A stretch of DNA of 64,000 nt, from NCBI GenBank assembly GCA_014871385.1, contig CM026431.1, positions 1,176,137-1,240,136 of the forward strand. Direction: 5' to 3'. This document shows, piece by piece, positions 42,219 through 55,130 of the stretch. This stretch comes from Ceratodon purpureus (lineage: Eukaryota; Streptophyta; Bryopsida; Pseudoditrichales; Ditrichaceae). The number at the start of each line of letters is the position of its first letter. Within the stretch, counting starts at the first letter, position 1. The notes beneath the pieces are model-generated. The model was not told the DNA's origin, made no database searches, and worked only from the letters and a program-made list of their open reading frames with translations. A program made the position numbers and the translations under genes.

Positions 42219-44776
42219 TTATATTTGGCGAAAGCAGTTACCTACACGGATGATGGCGTTGCGAACATCCCTTTTCAGAATGTGTCGTATTGCAGCAGGT
42301 AATATATGCTGGATCAAAACATGATGATCGTGGCTTTTCATGCTAGCCAGTTTCTTCTCACCAATATGCTTGATGAGAATTGAGCTAAAACGAGAAGGGA
42401 CTTTGGTGTGTGATACCAAAGAAAGAAATGACTCCTTCTCAGCATCAGTGAAAACATAATGCGCTCTAGGTTTGATGTAACTTGTATTTGTTTCTCATAG
42501 CCATAATGACTTCCGGGGGTTGCTTTCGCTGTAGTGAGTGACTTCCTCCATGTCACGGCGTAGTGCAATTGTGTCTTTTTCACCAAATAAATGCCTAAGG
42601 ATGTTGTCAGAGATATTTCTCTCAATGTGCATTACGTCTAGCGTATTGCGAATGGGCAGAGCCTGCATTACATTATAAGACCACTTAATTTTAGTTACAA
42701 CATCCCTGCTAAAATCCATAGTCATGGTTCACTAAGGCATAGATATTTAAATGCTAGCATTGTCCATATCATGGACTCCTCCCGAATGACAAAAATGACA
42801 AAGACAGATAAAAAAGGCCTAAACCTGCCAATAAGGAAGCTTGAACAGAGAGCTGATTCTCTTCACTCCAAACCTGCGTGCTGGGTCATCGGACTTAGGT
42901 GCCGCCCCCCTGTCTACCCATCCCTGCCTCAAACTGCCCCAACGTAGGACTTCATCGGCCGTGACCTGTCGAGGCCTATCGCGCAGCTCAGCCCTTCCAT
43001 TGAACTTGTCCACATATGCTGTACGAAGTGGATGACCGGTGGGAAGAAACCTCCGAGCTTGACAGTCGTAGCAATTTTTTTTTAAAGCTCTGGATCCTCT
43101 GGAAATTGTGATTGGTCCACAAATTGGAGATGCTCAATATTCCTTTGTCACGCATCCACTCACGATCCCATAGGCAGGGAAATCGTGAATGGTCCACAAC
43201 ACACTTGCTCTCATCAAAAACGATTCCTGATCGTTATAGCGAGCAGCGTCCTGAACTTCTATCCCAATGTTCCACAGAGTAAGCAGCTCCTCAAGGAGAG
43301 GCTCTAGATAAGTATCGATATTCTCTCCTGTGACACTAGCCCGACCTGGTATAATGAGGGATAAGATGATGAAATGCCTTTTGGTCAACATCCAAGGGGC
43401 CAAATTGTAAATAGTAAGCATTACAGGCCAAGTGCTCCAGGTTGAACATTTAATAGAAAAGGGGTTGACCCCGTCAGTGGCAATACCTAGTCTCAGATTC
43501 CGATCTTCCGCAGCGAAAGCGGGATCAAAGTTGTCTAGTGCTCTCCACTGCGGGGAGTCAGTTGCGTGGCGCATGTATCCATCTTCGCTGCGATTGCGAC
43601 TATGCCAGGTCATTAACCATGCCTGCAGAGGCGTGCTGTACATACGCTCTAACCTGGGTATGAGAGGAAACCATCGTAAAACCTTCACGGGCACTGAACT
43701 CTTCCCCACATCCCGATACCTCTCTGCGCCACAGATTGAACATTGTTTCAATTGCTCGTTCACAGGGCCCCGGAACAACATGCACGTATTGGGTCCTGGA
43801 CATACATGTATTGTTTCGTACGCCAATCCGAGTTGTTTGAGAATTTTGGATGCCTCGTACTCTGATTTTGGTAGGGAATTAATACCTGGTAACATGCTCT
43901 TGTGCAGGAGAGCGAAGACCTCGTCCACGAGCTGATTGGATGCACGGTGTGTTCTCAGACATGTGAGTAACAGGAGGATGGCGCTGAGGGATGACAAAGA
44001 TGCACCCGCAAATAGAGGCGTTCTCGCAGTTTCCTCAAGAATCTCTTGCTCTGTCGCAGGGGGATCCTCCATGCCTCTTAGGTCGTCATTGTGAAATTGT
44101 TCCGGCCCGTTCTCAACGTCTGCAGCTGCTTCCACCGGAGATCCAGGTGCGTGCACTTCATCCACATACTCACTAGCAACAATGACCGGATCCTGCTCTC
44201 CGTCTGAATTAGTTCCATCGTCCATGTCTTCATCGGGCATGTCCATTCCTCCTAATCCCCCTCCTCCGATATTGTCATATATATGAAATGCATTCTGGAC
44301 CATACCAGCCATGTCCATGTCTGCGTCCAGCCTCGTAGCGTCTCCCTCCGTAAAAGCTGTTCCCCTCAAACCGTAACTCTCTCGGATTTTGGTATCCCAC
44401 TCAACATCAGAGTCGTGTCTTGGGAACCCCTACATCATGTCCATACTTAATTTGTTAGGGGCATCCTTTACAAAACCTAAAGGCGCAATGCAAGGTATAT
44501 TCCTGATTGAACAAACAAAGTAAGCTTGCATGATATTACTCACCTCGGTGCTCCCCCTGTGAAACGGGTGACGCCCATATGTTCTCAAGTGCCTTGTTAC
44601 CACACTTCGCAGTCGTAGGGAGTGGTTCTCTCCAACACAAATATTGCATTTGCACACTCTTCTCAGCCAATGTTCCCTATCTGCCAAGAGCTCCTCTCGT
44701 GCGTTCAGCTTCCTGTCTCTCTGAATTTGCCTCCTTCGATCATGCAACGGAAAACGCACATCCTGCTCCATGAGAT
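42219..44776 (-). pseudogene. CACTA-type Tnp2 transposase, broken by two in-frame TGA codons
   Basis: Three exons in one frame: 44776-44544 (start ATG at 44771; CNICVGEN ... HLRTYGRHPFHRGSTE), 44429-42825 and 42662-42219. The middle exon carries an acidic linker, LLHKSMLPGINSLPKSEYEA, the Cys pair CSICGAERYR, WHSRNRSEDGYMRHATDS, LGIATDGVNPF, WPVMLTIYNLAPW and TIHDFPAYG, then a zinc-cluster-like region (NCYDCQARRFLP) and KLPYWQ. The third has LDVMHIERNISDNILRHLFG and MKSHDHHVLIQHILP. These are the ordered landmarks of Tnp2 (PF02992-type) transposases. TGA codons at 43134-43136 and near 42495 interrupt the frame, and one zinc-cluster Cys appears as Ser (ASPIC). The C-terminus stops early at 42219. 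Probably inactive, although only two lesions separate it from an open frame. Confidence 0.83.
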
Positions 44777-47700
44777 CTGCAGAAGGTGCAATGTTAATCG
44801 GATAGAAGAGAGTACAAGACACCCGCCATAGCCCAGAAAAAGAAGGTGCTTCAAAAAATCAGCCGATTTAGGAGAGTGCTGTTGTGCCGTTGGAGAACAC
44901 ATCAAGGTCCTCAATTCATCCTAAATTGTGACAGATATCATCGACGTGCGTGGACCATATGAGGAAGCGCTGTCTACATGTTGACTTCAAGTGATAGAGC
45001 AGTAGTAGTTTGGGATTAGTTCTTCATCACGCTTTTTGTACTAGAAGCTTGGAACCGCTGCGATGTGGAGGAACATCTATGTATTTTCCATTTGGATGTC
45101 TGGGAAGTATCTGCACATCTCCTCCTCCATATACCGTCACACACTTGTATTCCTTGCAGTGACACAAGTTGTGGATGCACTCTTGTATCTCTGGTCGAAT
45201 GAGCAATAGTTTTGGCCGTGACGGCGACGGTGATCGCGATTCGCTCCGTGTTTTGGAATAAGCGGTTCTGTGCGGGATGCGTGAACGACACATCGGAAAT
45301 ATACTCATCGTTCATCGAAGGTACGCTGTCTGTTCTCCCTTCGTTTTATTAGCGCGTGTCTTACATCACGTGCATTGATTTTGGCAAAAAACGCAGATAT
45401 GTGGATACTGTGAGTCAAGAACTCCGATGATGATCTCAATAAACCCTTGTTCTGTCACGGAACGGGTTCTGGTACCCTCGTCAATTCAGTCTCGCCTCTC
45501 CCTTTTTTTTTTTGCAATACATCTCGAGGCTAGGATAGTAGTCTGGAATGAAAGAACACTCACACACTCTTATCGCTCAACTATCCCCACACCGACTTCC
45601 TCTCATCTCGATTCTCTCATATCCTCACCGTTCAATTTTTTTTTCTTTTGAAATAGTGTACATTCAGACCAGTTCTACATTGTCTGTGCTTAGAGAGCTT
45701 GCGTTTTTTTTATTTTGCAAGCCAAAATGGCATGCCCCCGGTAGAGAGCTTGGCTGGAATGATCGACACGGGTAAATTTGATCTGAGGACAACTTTGGGT
45801 CTTCAAGTATATGCATGTCTCGTTACTGATTTCCGCTTATTTCATCTATTCATTGCCAAATTCTAAACTCAGAGTATTGACAGATATCGCCGAAGAATCA
45901 CCATCTGCACTCGTCACGAACAAAGTCTGAAACACTTCCATTCCTGCGGCGACACAGGCATGGCGCGTTATTCTTGGTAGTTATTCGGGAGCGCATGACT
46001 TTTGGCCGCGATGGTGACGGGCCCGGATTTTTATGTCAACAGCCGACGTCACGACACGCTTATATGTTAATTCTCTTTCTCGTAGACTAGTGCCCACAGA
46101 AGCAGGTCATGGAGAATATCACTTAGCTTGTTCGTCTCAGATGTTTGTATTCAATGTTACCACGAAGTGGATTCATTTGAATTGAATATACAGACGAAGT
46201 TATTTGAAATACATCTTGGTTCACGTTCCGTAAATTATTGGAAGTATCCCCATGAATTTTCTCACTATGTCCACAATGTCGGGGCCTGTTAATATGTCAG
46301 GAACTTTCCCGTTGATGTATAGGCCGTGTATGCATAATTTGGGCCCTTCAACCTCCAACCTTGTACGCACTGTGTCACCTTCTTACACGACCGAAGAGCT
46401 GTTATTTATATATGACCGTCGGCCATATACATAATTATATGACCTCAGAACTTTGTCCCCATGAATTAAAAGCTTATATTAGGTGATTAGATGAATCATC
46501 GTTCTGTGGTTATCGCACTGTCAGATCAATTTTTGGCGGATAGTTATCTCAGTATGCGACAAGGGATCTTCTCCCAATGCCCGGATTATTAGAATACGCC
46601 ACATCAACTAGACGCCGTCATTTCCCAAGTAGCCGCATTGCCTTAATGATCATATGCCAATAATACGCCTATACTGACAGCGGTCGACCACTTCCCCCTG
46701 CAATAGAGAAGTAACATCAATCCTTAATCAGGAAAGCATCTTCTGCCACCATTACCGCGTCCATGCGGGGTGCCACCAGCATATCATAAGTGAGAGTGAG
46801 ACACTTCGTCGAATCAATTTTGTCTCCTGGAGTCTAGATTACCGATGTCCTCATGTCCAACAAAGGGATACTATGGTTAGAGTGGAATTGTCTGGTCACA
46901 TGGACGACTCTGTCAATGAGGCAAGCATGGTAGACCTTCTCCCACACGCTGATTGGGCTAACAGACGCCTTAGCATTTCCCCTTGGCTAATCGCTTGTTT
47001 GGAACTAGAGTATGCCGAAAACTTGCATGGCTTTCATTAAGCATGCTCATGCTTATGTGGTAGATGTTATCAGCTTAGCTGGTTAAGAAAGCCGGAACTA
47101 TGCACTTGCATGGCTATCAATAAGGACAGGTATATCGACCTAACTCACCGAGTTCGTAGTCGACGTTGGAACTGTCGTTGCAATCCATCAAAGAAGGTGA
47201 GATGGAGCGACTGGGATTGCGTCGGTTGCATGGTCTTCCCGGAGGTTGACCCGACACACGACTACGACTGAAGAAGACATTGCAGCGAGGAAATCCTGGA
47301 CGACTTACAAGCTCGAATTGAAGCAGGTCTCACATCAAGCAACAACTCCGAGTACTCAGCGGATGTAGTGGACACATCCTACTGTGGAAGTAGTTCTTGG
47401 GATGAATCAGACTCAGATTCAAGCGACGGCTTATATGCAGTTAGTGTCGATCAGTCGTTTTTGTTATGAGTACAGGATCTGGTCTATAGTGATTTTTCAT
47501 TGGCAATGCTTCTCACGACATCTTATATAATTAAGATGTTGAATTGTCACCGGGAATAATCAATAATATGAATAAAGGGACAATATTGTTCATATTGACT
47601 CATCGTCACTGTCGACGTCGATGTGCATAACATTCATTGAATTACAAGCACTCGCGGCAATAATCGTACTACTACAACAAACCTCAGATGCATCACCCAA

Positions 47701-48200
47701 ATAACATTCCAAATTGGCGACAAGAAATTTATTGCAGCATGAACAGTCAAAACACTAGGTTAGAATCCCTCGTCGACTCGGGCATGTCGTTATCAGACAC
47801 GTCAGCAACGTGCACTACATGTCCATCGTGCTTTCCTTGGACCACTTCTCTAGCACTTCGTAAATCATTTCACGGCAGCTGACCTTTTATACAACTCTCG
47901 AGGATGCTCTCCTCTACGGTTGGTTGCTGAACGTCTGAATTTCACCTTATAAATGACGAACTAGATATGCCACCGCAGGGGGGTGGTAGTTAATCGTCAC
48001 TCAGGCGGCGCTTTCTTTAGGCAAGGAGCCGGCGTACATTATTCAGATAGTTGCTTGAATCTTGACCTCTCCACTGTAGGCAATCTAATTGCAGATCCTC
48101 ACGTCCTTCCGATTAGTCTATTATGATCATAAAAATCTGTTGTTTTGGCACATCATAGGCCTAGTCATATTCCTCCTCCGTTGTTTCTTCTGGAGCCCTA
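44777..48200. other. 3.4-kb stretch between divergent transposon genes
   Basis: It lies between the start of the Tnp2-like pseudogene and the TnpA-like gene and could hold their promoters. The only coding candidate is a 93-codon minus-strand ORF at 45027-45308 (CHCKEYKCVTVYGGGDVQIL), which reads plausibly like protein but belongs to no family I know. Low-complexity T and TC tracts occur near 45500-45650. Nothing else is supported. Confidence 0.4.
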
Positions 48201-51200
48201 ATGGCGGCCGCCACGATCATATGTAGTGGCTCGTCGGATCGACTGCCTCGTTCCACTAGTAATTCGCGGCTAAGTTCCACTCCTAGCCACATCTCAGAAT
48301 CTGGTTCCTCTTCTACTCCCCCCGATTTCCAGTCGGTTCACTGCTCCAGCTTTCAAGTCCTCTTCACAATGTCTAACCGTTCTACGCAACGCCAAAACCT
48401 ATTTCCAGCTCGAATAGGGGACCCTGTTTTCTCGAATGTCCACGGAGAGTCTTCCATGCATACCGCCATTCAGAAGAATGCGTCGACGTCGTCTAACCAT
48501 CCAACTCCTAATAGTACTGGGACTCCAGAAGCATTTCGTTCTCCTAGGCCAGCGCAAGCTCCTCTCTATTGTCCCTCCAGTTTTTTGCCGGATCAGGTCA
48601 GCATGTGCAACCATTGGATTTGTTTGGGCATCAGTCCCGCACGTTCCAGGTACGTATTTTATCACCAATCCCGTGCTTCATAATTTCTGCATGAAGATCG
48701 ATATCTCTGTCAGTAACATTTGCTATGTTGAACTTAGTGTATGTTCAGACATACCGCGGAGTCTCTTACGTGCTAAGTTATTCTTCCATTCACGCAACTG
48801 TACTTTTAACACAGGCTCCGCATGATCAACATGCGAGCCCGCATGTCGGGGCAGTACCAACAACGCCAGCCCTGGACAGTTCAACACCTATCCGTCCACG
48901 TCCGAGAATGGTGCCGGCTAGGAGAAATGTCACTCCTCTGTACACCCCTTATGTTCAGCAGCTGGCAGGTCCGGAGCGAACACCTGAATTGCAACAAGAG
49001 AGAGAGCGCCTCACCTTAATCAGATATGAGGAAATGCGAGTGCAGGAGGAGAGGGAGGGATTGAACAAACGGCGGTGCTTGCAAAATAGCGCAAGAACTC
49101 CGTACCTCGCGGAAATGAAGTTGGCTCATGCTGAGCAAAGGCCATCCAGTGCGCTCATTCCGACCTCTGCAGAGGGGGAGGTAATAGGTCTAAAAACCGT
49201 TTTCCACAATGCTGTGCGTACTCTAGCTAGACGTTGTGTGAATTACTCATACCGTAGCTACAAAGGAAAAAAAGCAGAGTGGAAAGCTGTACTAGATGAG
49301 ATTATGATGTCTCTTGATTTAATCTACACGTTCACTTACCCACTTTCAAGGAAATATCTGTCGAAATTCTTGAAGGGGGCCCTAGCGGACGATAGAAAAA
49401 GTTACAAAGCCTATTACTTTCATACTAAGGGAGGGCAACATCCGGACATGCCGAACGAAGCATTTCAGGTGTGGAGTGAATGGTGGTCAAGTCCAGAGGG
49501 TCTACTGGAGACGGCGGAAATGAAGGCTCTAAATGCGAAGAGGAAAAAGAAGAGCAATATCGAGACAAATGCCATAGCACATGAACTTGGGTCGACCGAT
49601 TGCAGCCCCAACGATGCGTTTGTACAAGAATTGCATAGCCCGCACCGGCACACTCAGGTGCTGTACATGACACTCATATGATGCATGGTTATTATTTTCT
49701 TGATATATGTCTTATGTAGTATGATTAATGAAGTTCTCCATTAGAGGTTGCATTACATGTATGCAGCGACCTCCATGCTCTATTAAAATTGTTCAGTAAA
49801 ATTATCAAGTCAATTTACTCGTTAACGTATGTGTGGTTGCAGGAAGACGAGTACTTTATGGAATATAGAACTGCACCTCTACAAAGTACGAGCTCTATTC
49901 CGAGCTCACTGATTCCAGGATCCAGTGTTGAAGAGCCTACATTCACAACCACTACAACCACGGAACCAGGTTGTTATGCACCCACTTCTCATTCCGCTCA
50001 AGATCTAGGTGTACGAGGGGATGCCACTCCAGCCTTCCCGCAGGTGATATTTTTAAATTCATGTACCTTATGGAACTCCCTACATGCATATATATCATGA
50101 ATGCAAATCTCTTTTGAGTTTTAATACGTCGTACATGGTAATTGCAGCGTGCCTGTACTTCTGATTATTCCCGAAGGGACACCAATCAGAACATTATGCA
50201 TCGCAATGCAGAAATGCTGGCACTACGGATAGGCGCCATGGAAGCCCAAGTCACAGAAATGGCCTCTCAAGTCAACGTGAATGCTCAGGTAATTAATGAG
50301 GTTCTCCTAGCTCAACAGTCTATCAAGGAAATGATATCTTCATTATTGCCATTGAATCAGACAGGATTATCTCTGTCGACGAGGCAGCGAACGGAGAACT
50401 TGAGAGTGCAGCGAAGTACCTCCCAGGGCAACGAGCGCGCTTCCTTGTACGCCGCAAATGCAAGCATTGCGGTATCTGGTGTAGCTCAGCCATGCAGCCC
50501 GCGTGATCATCAGTCGCATGTCCCATCTCCCCCCTCTTGGATGACCGCAGACACCGTTCCGATTACTTCTACAGAGGACGACATTCATGACCCAGAGGTC
50601 AAGTGTACACAACTCTCATGCGGCGCTTCAGAAATAGCAGTCCCTAATGATATTGAGCGTGGTCAAGTAGCCTCTGACCATGTCGGCACTTCAGCAGAAT
50701 CTGCGGAGAATGCACCCTTGCCATGCAGCCCTAACATTAATCCAGGAGTTTCTACCCGGTCGCGGGTTGCTGTTGCCAAAACGGGTACGTTCCAGGGAAT
50801 GTCATGTTCATTGGGAAAAACCAAGTGTGCTCCGAAGGAGAAGGCCGAGGCTATTGCGTGTAACAGACCTTCCTGGATACTGCATCCGAATGCAGGGGAC
50901 GAAATAATAGAGGAAGGAAGAGCGGGGGGTTCATGGAAGAGTTCCACTCAGAAATTTGGACACCTATGTGCATATGGTGAGCAAATGGTTCAAATACATT
51001 AGGAGAAAAATGAGCTCAAAATAAGGCCGTGTAAGCCTGCCCTTTCTAGGTGAACTCCCTACTTTGGGCACCTCTGCCGCTGGCAGCGGATGCCAGAGTT
51101 GCTGCCCGCACAGAACTGCGTGGCGCACTCACAACAAAGGTCCTCGGAATATTAGGTGAGACATGAATGCCTCGGCTCGGGCTTTGGTCCCAAGTGGGCA

Positions 51201-51564
51201 GGTTGTGTCAGCCTGACACTGTAGATGTGCCCTCCACACGCCTCGCTCGGAGGTCATTGGTTCGAGCCCCCGTAGCGGTTGCTGGCACCACGGTGGCACC
51301 TCACATGCCATGTCAAAAAGTACGCGGGCAGCGCCCGTTTTTTTCTCTCACGTGCCGCTTACACGGCCTTTTTGTGACCTGATTTTTCTCCTAATGCATA
51401 AGGTATTCTCGTGTGATCATCCACTACTATATTGTGAAGAAAAAAATCCAGATTTTAAGTCTGTTAAAGACGCAGTGGTCAAGCCGAAATACTCAAATGT
51501 AAATATCAAGTGGGATAGCCGGTTCTTGATTGCTAAACCCTTGAAAAAAGTGGCTCCGAATTGA
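48201..51564 (+). CDS. Transposase_24/TnpA-like protein, five exons
   Basis: Exons 48201-48596, 48815-49657, 49843-50043, 50148-50976 and 51440-51564 splice in phase to about 797 residues with no lesion. The N-terminus is Ser/Thr/Pro-rich. A charged helix (ERERLTLIRYEEMRVQEERE) precedes a conserved-looking domain in exon 2: YSYRSYKGKKAEWKAVLDEI, then LKGALADDRKSYKAYYF, HPDMPNEAFQVWSEWWSSPE and NAKRKKKS. This resembles the plant Transposase_24 domain that accompanies Tnp2 in CACTA elements. Exon 4 has a heptad-like helix (IGAMEAQVTEMASQVNVNAQ). The gene is divergent from the Tnp2 pseudogene, fitting one decayed CACTA-like element. A 400-bp inverted-repeat element fills most of the last intron. 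The last acceptor (TTGTGAAG) is weak, so exon 5 is the least certain. Confidence 0.65.
50997..51396. mobile_element. 400-bp MITE-like element in the last intron of the TnpA-like gene
   Basis: The ends are inverted repeats of about 40 bp. The left arm at 50997-51036 (cattaggagaaaaat ... ggccgtgtaagc) matches the complement of the right arm at about 51356-51396 with a few mismatches. TA lies at both junctions (cattaGGAG / CTCCtaatg), compatible with a TA target site, but the exact boundary is ambiguous. It contains a Pol III B-box-like GGTTCGAGCCC near 51260 and a weaker A-box-like TGGTCCCAAGTGG near 51186. Confidence 0.75.
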
Positions 51565-52560
51565 CTCGTACAAACCACTGTCAGCAATGTTATATTCAAT
51601 TCTGTATGTGTAATAAAGTTTGGCAGTGCCTAAGCCTTTGAGAAATGCACATTCGATCACCCCCACTTGTACACTATACTCTCTGAATTGGTCCTATTAC
51701 TGTTATTTCCAAATGGGGAAGCTGTAGTTGGTTTTAATGCAAGTACAAGCATATTAAATGAAATGAGAATTCATTAATTCGACGCGCAATTTGTGTGAAC
51801 CAATAAACGGCGAATAATCAGGAAGGACGTCGTTCCAGATTCCCGTGCAAATCGCATGCCAGCAGATACCCGTAGAAAAATATAGATTGACGGGTATCAT
51901 CCCCGCGTGGATATTACCAGGGTATCAATAGTCTGTGGACGTCCGCGGCGGTACCGTAGCCGGTATACCCAGGATCACCAGATATCATCTCTAGCACCGG
52001 ATATCACAATAAAACTGGATATCAACTCTAGCACCGGATATCATGCACTGTCCCGTATACCCTCTTCAATGACGGACATCAATTCTGATACATGGGAAGC
52101 GAGGCAATGAGATTATATCAGGTTTCGGATACAGACTGACTTCATTTTCAACGGGTATCCTTGACCGCGAGTTACCGCGACCAGCGTCAAAGTAACTTCA
52201 CCATCAGGATGAAGGGGTGCTCATCCGCAGGAACTTCATCCACACGTTATGGCTCACGGTGAAACTGACGACGGCTGTGAAACTTTCGCAAATTAACCTA
52301 GGGCCCACGTCTGCCATGCGCGTGAACCACTTTACAGCTTTTGGAAAATCCATTCCAAGCCACCACTGCTCATTACCGATTCCTCACAACACGAATTTCC
52401 CCCCTCGGGCCTCGGACAAGGCGGTCCGGCAGCACCGAGGGCATTTTCGAGACCCATTGCGTGGGCAGCGACCATCTTCCTGCTAGTGATTATGAAGAGC
52501 ACCTAATTGAGTTTGTAATCTTTTTAGTATTTGTCTTCACGTGAATGAGAAGTAGGTAAA
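51565..52560. other. Gene-less flank with clustered GATATC words
   Basis: Between about 51890 and 52170 the words (c)cGGATATCA and GGGTATC recur about ten times (for example agcaccggatatca twice). This is the texture of transposon subterminal repeats and may belong to the CACTA-like element's right end. No matching terminal inverted repeat was found. Confidence 0.4.
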
Positions 52561-54050
52561 AGAATGGATGACAAAATTTGCTATTTCAATGTATTTTGCT
52601 CCTTGCTCTAAATCTGAAATTTCTCTTTGAAAATCACCTTTTTAAATTTTAAACCTAACTAACAAAATCAAGGCCATTTTTTCTAGTTTTTAATCCAATT
52701 GAATTTTTTGAAAAATTCATAATATTGATTAATTTATTGTATTTTGAATTTTGGATGTATTTTCAATGGCCACTGTATTCTAAGTATAGAAGGTTACAGA
52801 AAATGAGTTTACATTACGATATTTGTCACTATAATGTACACACATGGTGAAATTTTCAGATTTTTTGGAATAATTTTCTACTTGATGTGATTTTTTCTTT
52901 ATTTTTTGGTGAAGTACAAAAGACATGTAGCTTCATCTATGAAAAATAAATATAAAAATTTTCATACATATCTACTTCAAAAATGGCAACAATTTAAGTA
53001 ACAAGCATTGAGGCCTAAAACCAGTGGTAATAGGCCCGACAATTCAGGGTTAATCTCCCAAACTGTAAGTCCTCCATAATACTATGGATTGACCATGACT
53101 AAAATAAATTAAACCCTCAAGGCTAAGAGTATCCCCTCGGACCTTAGGAAGTGGCTTAGGAAGTGAGCTAACTTAGGGAATGGCCAGACCCAGGCAAATA
53201 AATTGCCCTATGGGGGTAACGGCCAAGCAAAAAGAAAGGCTGAGCCTGCCCAAATTTAAGGATGGCTCAGCCAGATGGAGAAAACTTAGCCGGTCTTGGT
53301 GTCCCTTTCTTTAAATTTTATTCTTCTTTTCAAGATACTTTACCATTGATGTAGTCTAATTTTTCTCTTTTTATAGAACTTTTTTGATTTTTTATGACAT
53401 TTCATACATTATTTATATATATATTAGAATTTTAGTGTAAAAGTAGCTTATAAATGCATTAAAGATCCAAAAAGTAAAAAGATACTTTAGTGAGTGGCCA
53501 CAAACTGGGCAAAAAGGCAAAGGAAAAGTTAAAATAAAAGTTCTAAAAAGATAAAAAGATAAAGATAAAGATAAACCTGAAGATAAAGAAAAAGGAAAAA
53601 ATTCTAAGATTACGGGAGATGCGAGGTGAAGCTGCATCGATCGCAACCTTACTGGCACCTCCTCCGATCACCCCCGGATTTCTAATTTAATCCCTCCTAC
53701 AGTATGACGAATTTTGAAGCATGAATGATCTTGTTAAAAAGATATTATAATTGTCTATATTGTGCCAAAATCATAGCTTCATCCTATTAAAATTGACTCG
53801 TGGGGAGCATGACCAAACTCTAAATCATACCATTTTTGTTGACTTAATGCTTTAGGGGTATATAAGCAACCTTTGTTACATTATGAGGTGGATCGCAATA
53901 AATAGATTTAGAAACAATTTTACCCATGCTCCAGACGCCAAGTTGGGTCCAAGGTGATCATACAACCAGGCCATTACATTGGATGAAGCAAGGAATAAAG
54001 GGGCGGAACCCTTGATTCTAGGGTGAGCAGCTAACCTGCTCTAGAAGGTT

Positions 54051-54160
54051 GTGAAGAAAATAAGAGCCTATGTGGTGAAGAAAATAAGAGCCCATGTGGT
54101 GAAGAAAATAAGAGCTCATGTGGTGAAGATAATAAGAGCCTATGTGGTGAAGAAAAGAAC
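54051..54160. repeat. 24-bp minisatellite
   Basis: gtgaagaaaataagagcc followed by (t/c)atgtg, units starting at 54051, 54075, 54099, 54123 and 54147; period exactly 24 bp. Confidence 0.9.
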
Positions 54161-54990
54161 ATCTTCAGAATAATGACTGACCCACAGTTGCATATCCACT
54201 TTGACCATTGAAAATTGGGCCACTCACCCAAAGGTGCAAATGAGAACTTGAGAATCATAGATAACTAACATTTGGTGTAAAACTATAAATTCACAAGAAA
54301 GAAACAAGCCGGTTTTGCAAAAGTTTGAGCTACACCTTGACTCCTGGACCCTGGATATGTTAATTATTTTGGCGCAAGATAGTAAGCATGTGCAGCATGT
54401 ATGCTGACTTATCATAAATCTATACTCAAGCTTGTTTGTCGGTTGATAGATGACAAGAAGACACAATAGTAGGCTGAGATGTCTCCTAGTTGTCTGTCCT
54501 GTTAGTTGTGGACTGTGCAGACACTTGATAGCTCGCACAGCGGTCACAGGTACATAGCCCAGCACCTACTACCCAGCTGGGCCAGCGGCCAGCCCCAACC
54601 CCAGCCCCTCTGTTGCTGAATTTGCAAATTGATCAAAAGAGGTGCAAAAGGGGGGGCCAGTTAAGGAGGACTGGTGTAGTACACAAAATTCAGTCAATGA
54701 TGGTGACATTGCAGAAACCTATGACTAGTATTTTACTCATCAAGTGACTCCTCCAGGCTGCTTTCACCTGTGAGTCCAGTTTCCATTCAATCTTGTCACT
54801 TCATCACACTGTATATCCTCCAGCAGAAACCAAGATTTGAGCCTAGTTAATCCTAAGTATGGCAGCCAGGTGATGATTATGCGTCCAGCCTCATCATGGA
54901 TTTCAGCACAGTCCAACTTCTATCATCTGTAAGTTGGATGGCATACTTGGAAAGCCTTCAGGCCCAAGGAAACTCCCGGAGCAAATTATT

Positions 54991-55130
54991 TTTGAATATC
55001 TGGAGGGATCTGCCTTGCCATGGGAATAGAGTACCATCACTGTGTTGATGTGCAAGAGGGTTTGAATATCTGGAGGGATCTGCCTTGCCATGGGAATAGA
55101 GTACCATCACTGTGTTGATGTGCAAGAGCG
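54991..55130. repeat. 70-bp tandem duplication
   Basis: Two essentially identical copies starting tttgaatatctggaggg at 54991 and 55061. Confidence 0.93.

Noticed and set aside
51167-51300. A functional tRNA gene
   Set aside because: A B-box-like and a weak A-box-like word are present, but I could not fold a cloverleaf with an acceptor stem, so it is noted only as a Pol III-like feature of the MITE.
41250-52560. Exact termini of a CACTA element
   Set aside because: Isolated CACT/TAGTG words exist (for example near 41391 and 52482), but their adjoining bases do not form inverted repeats.
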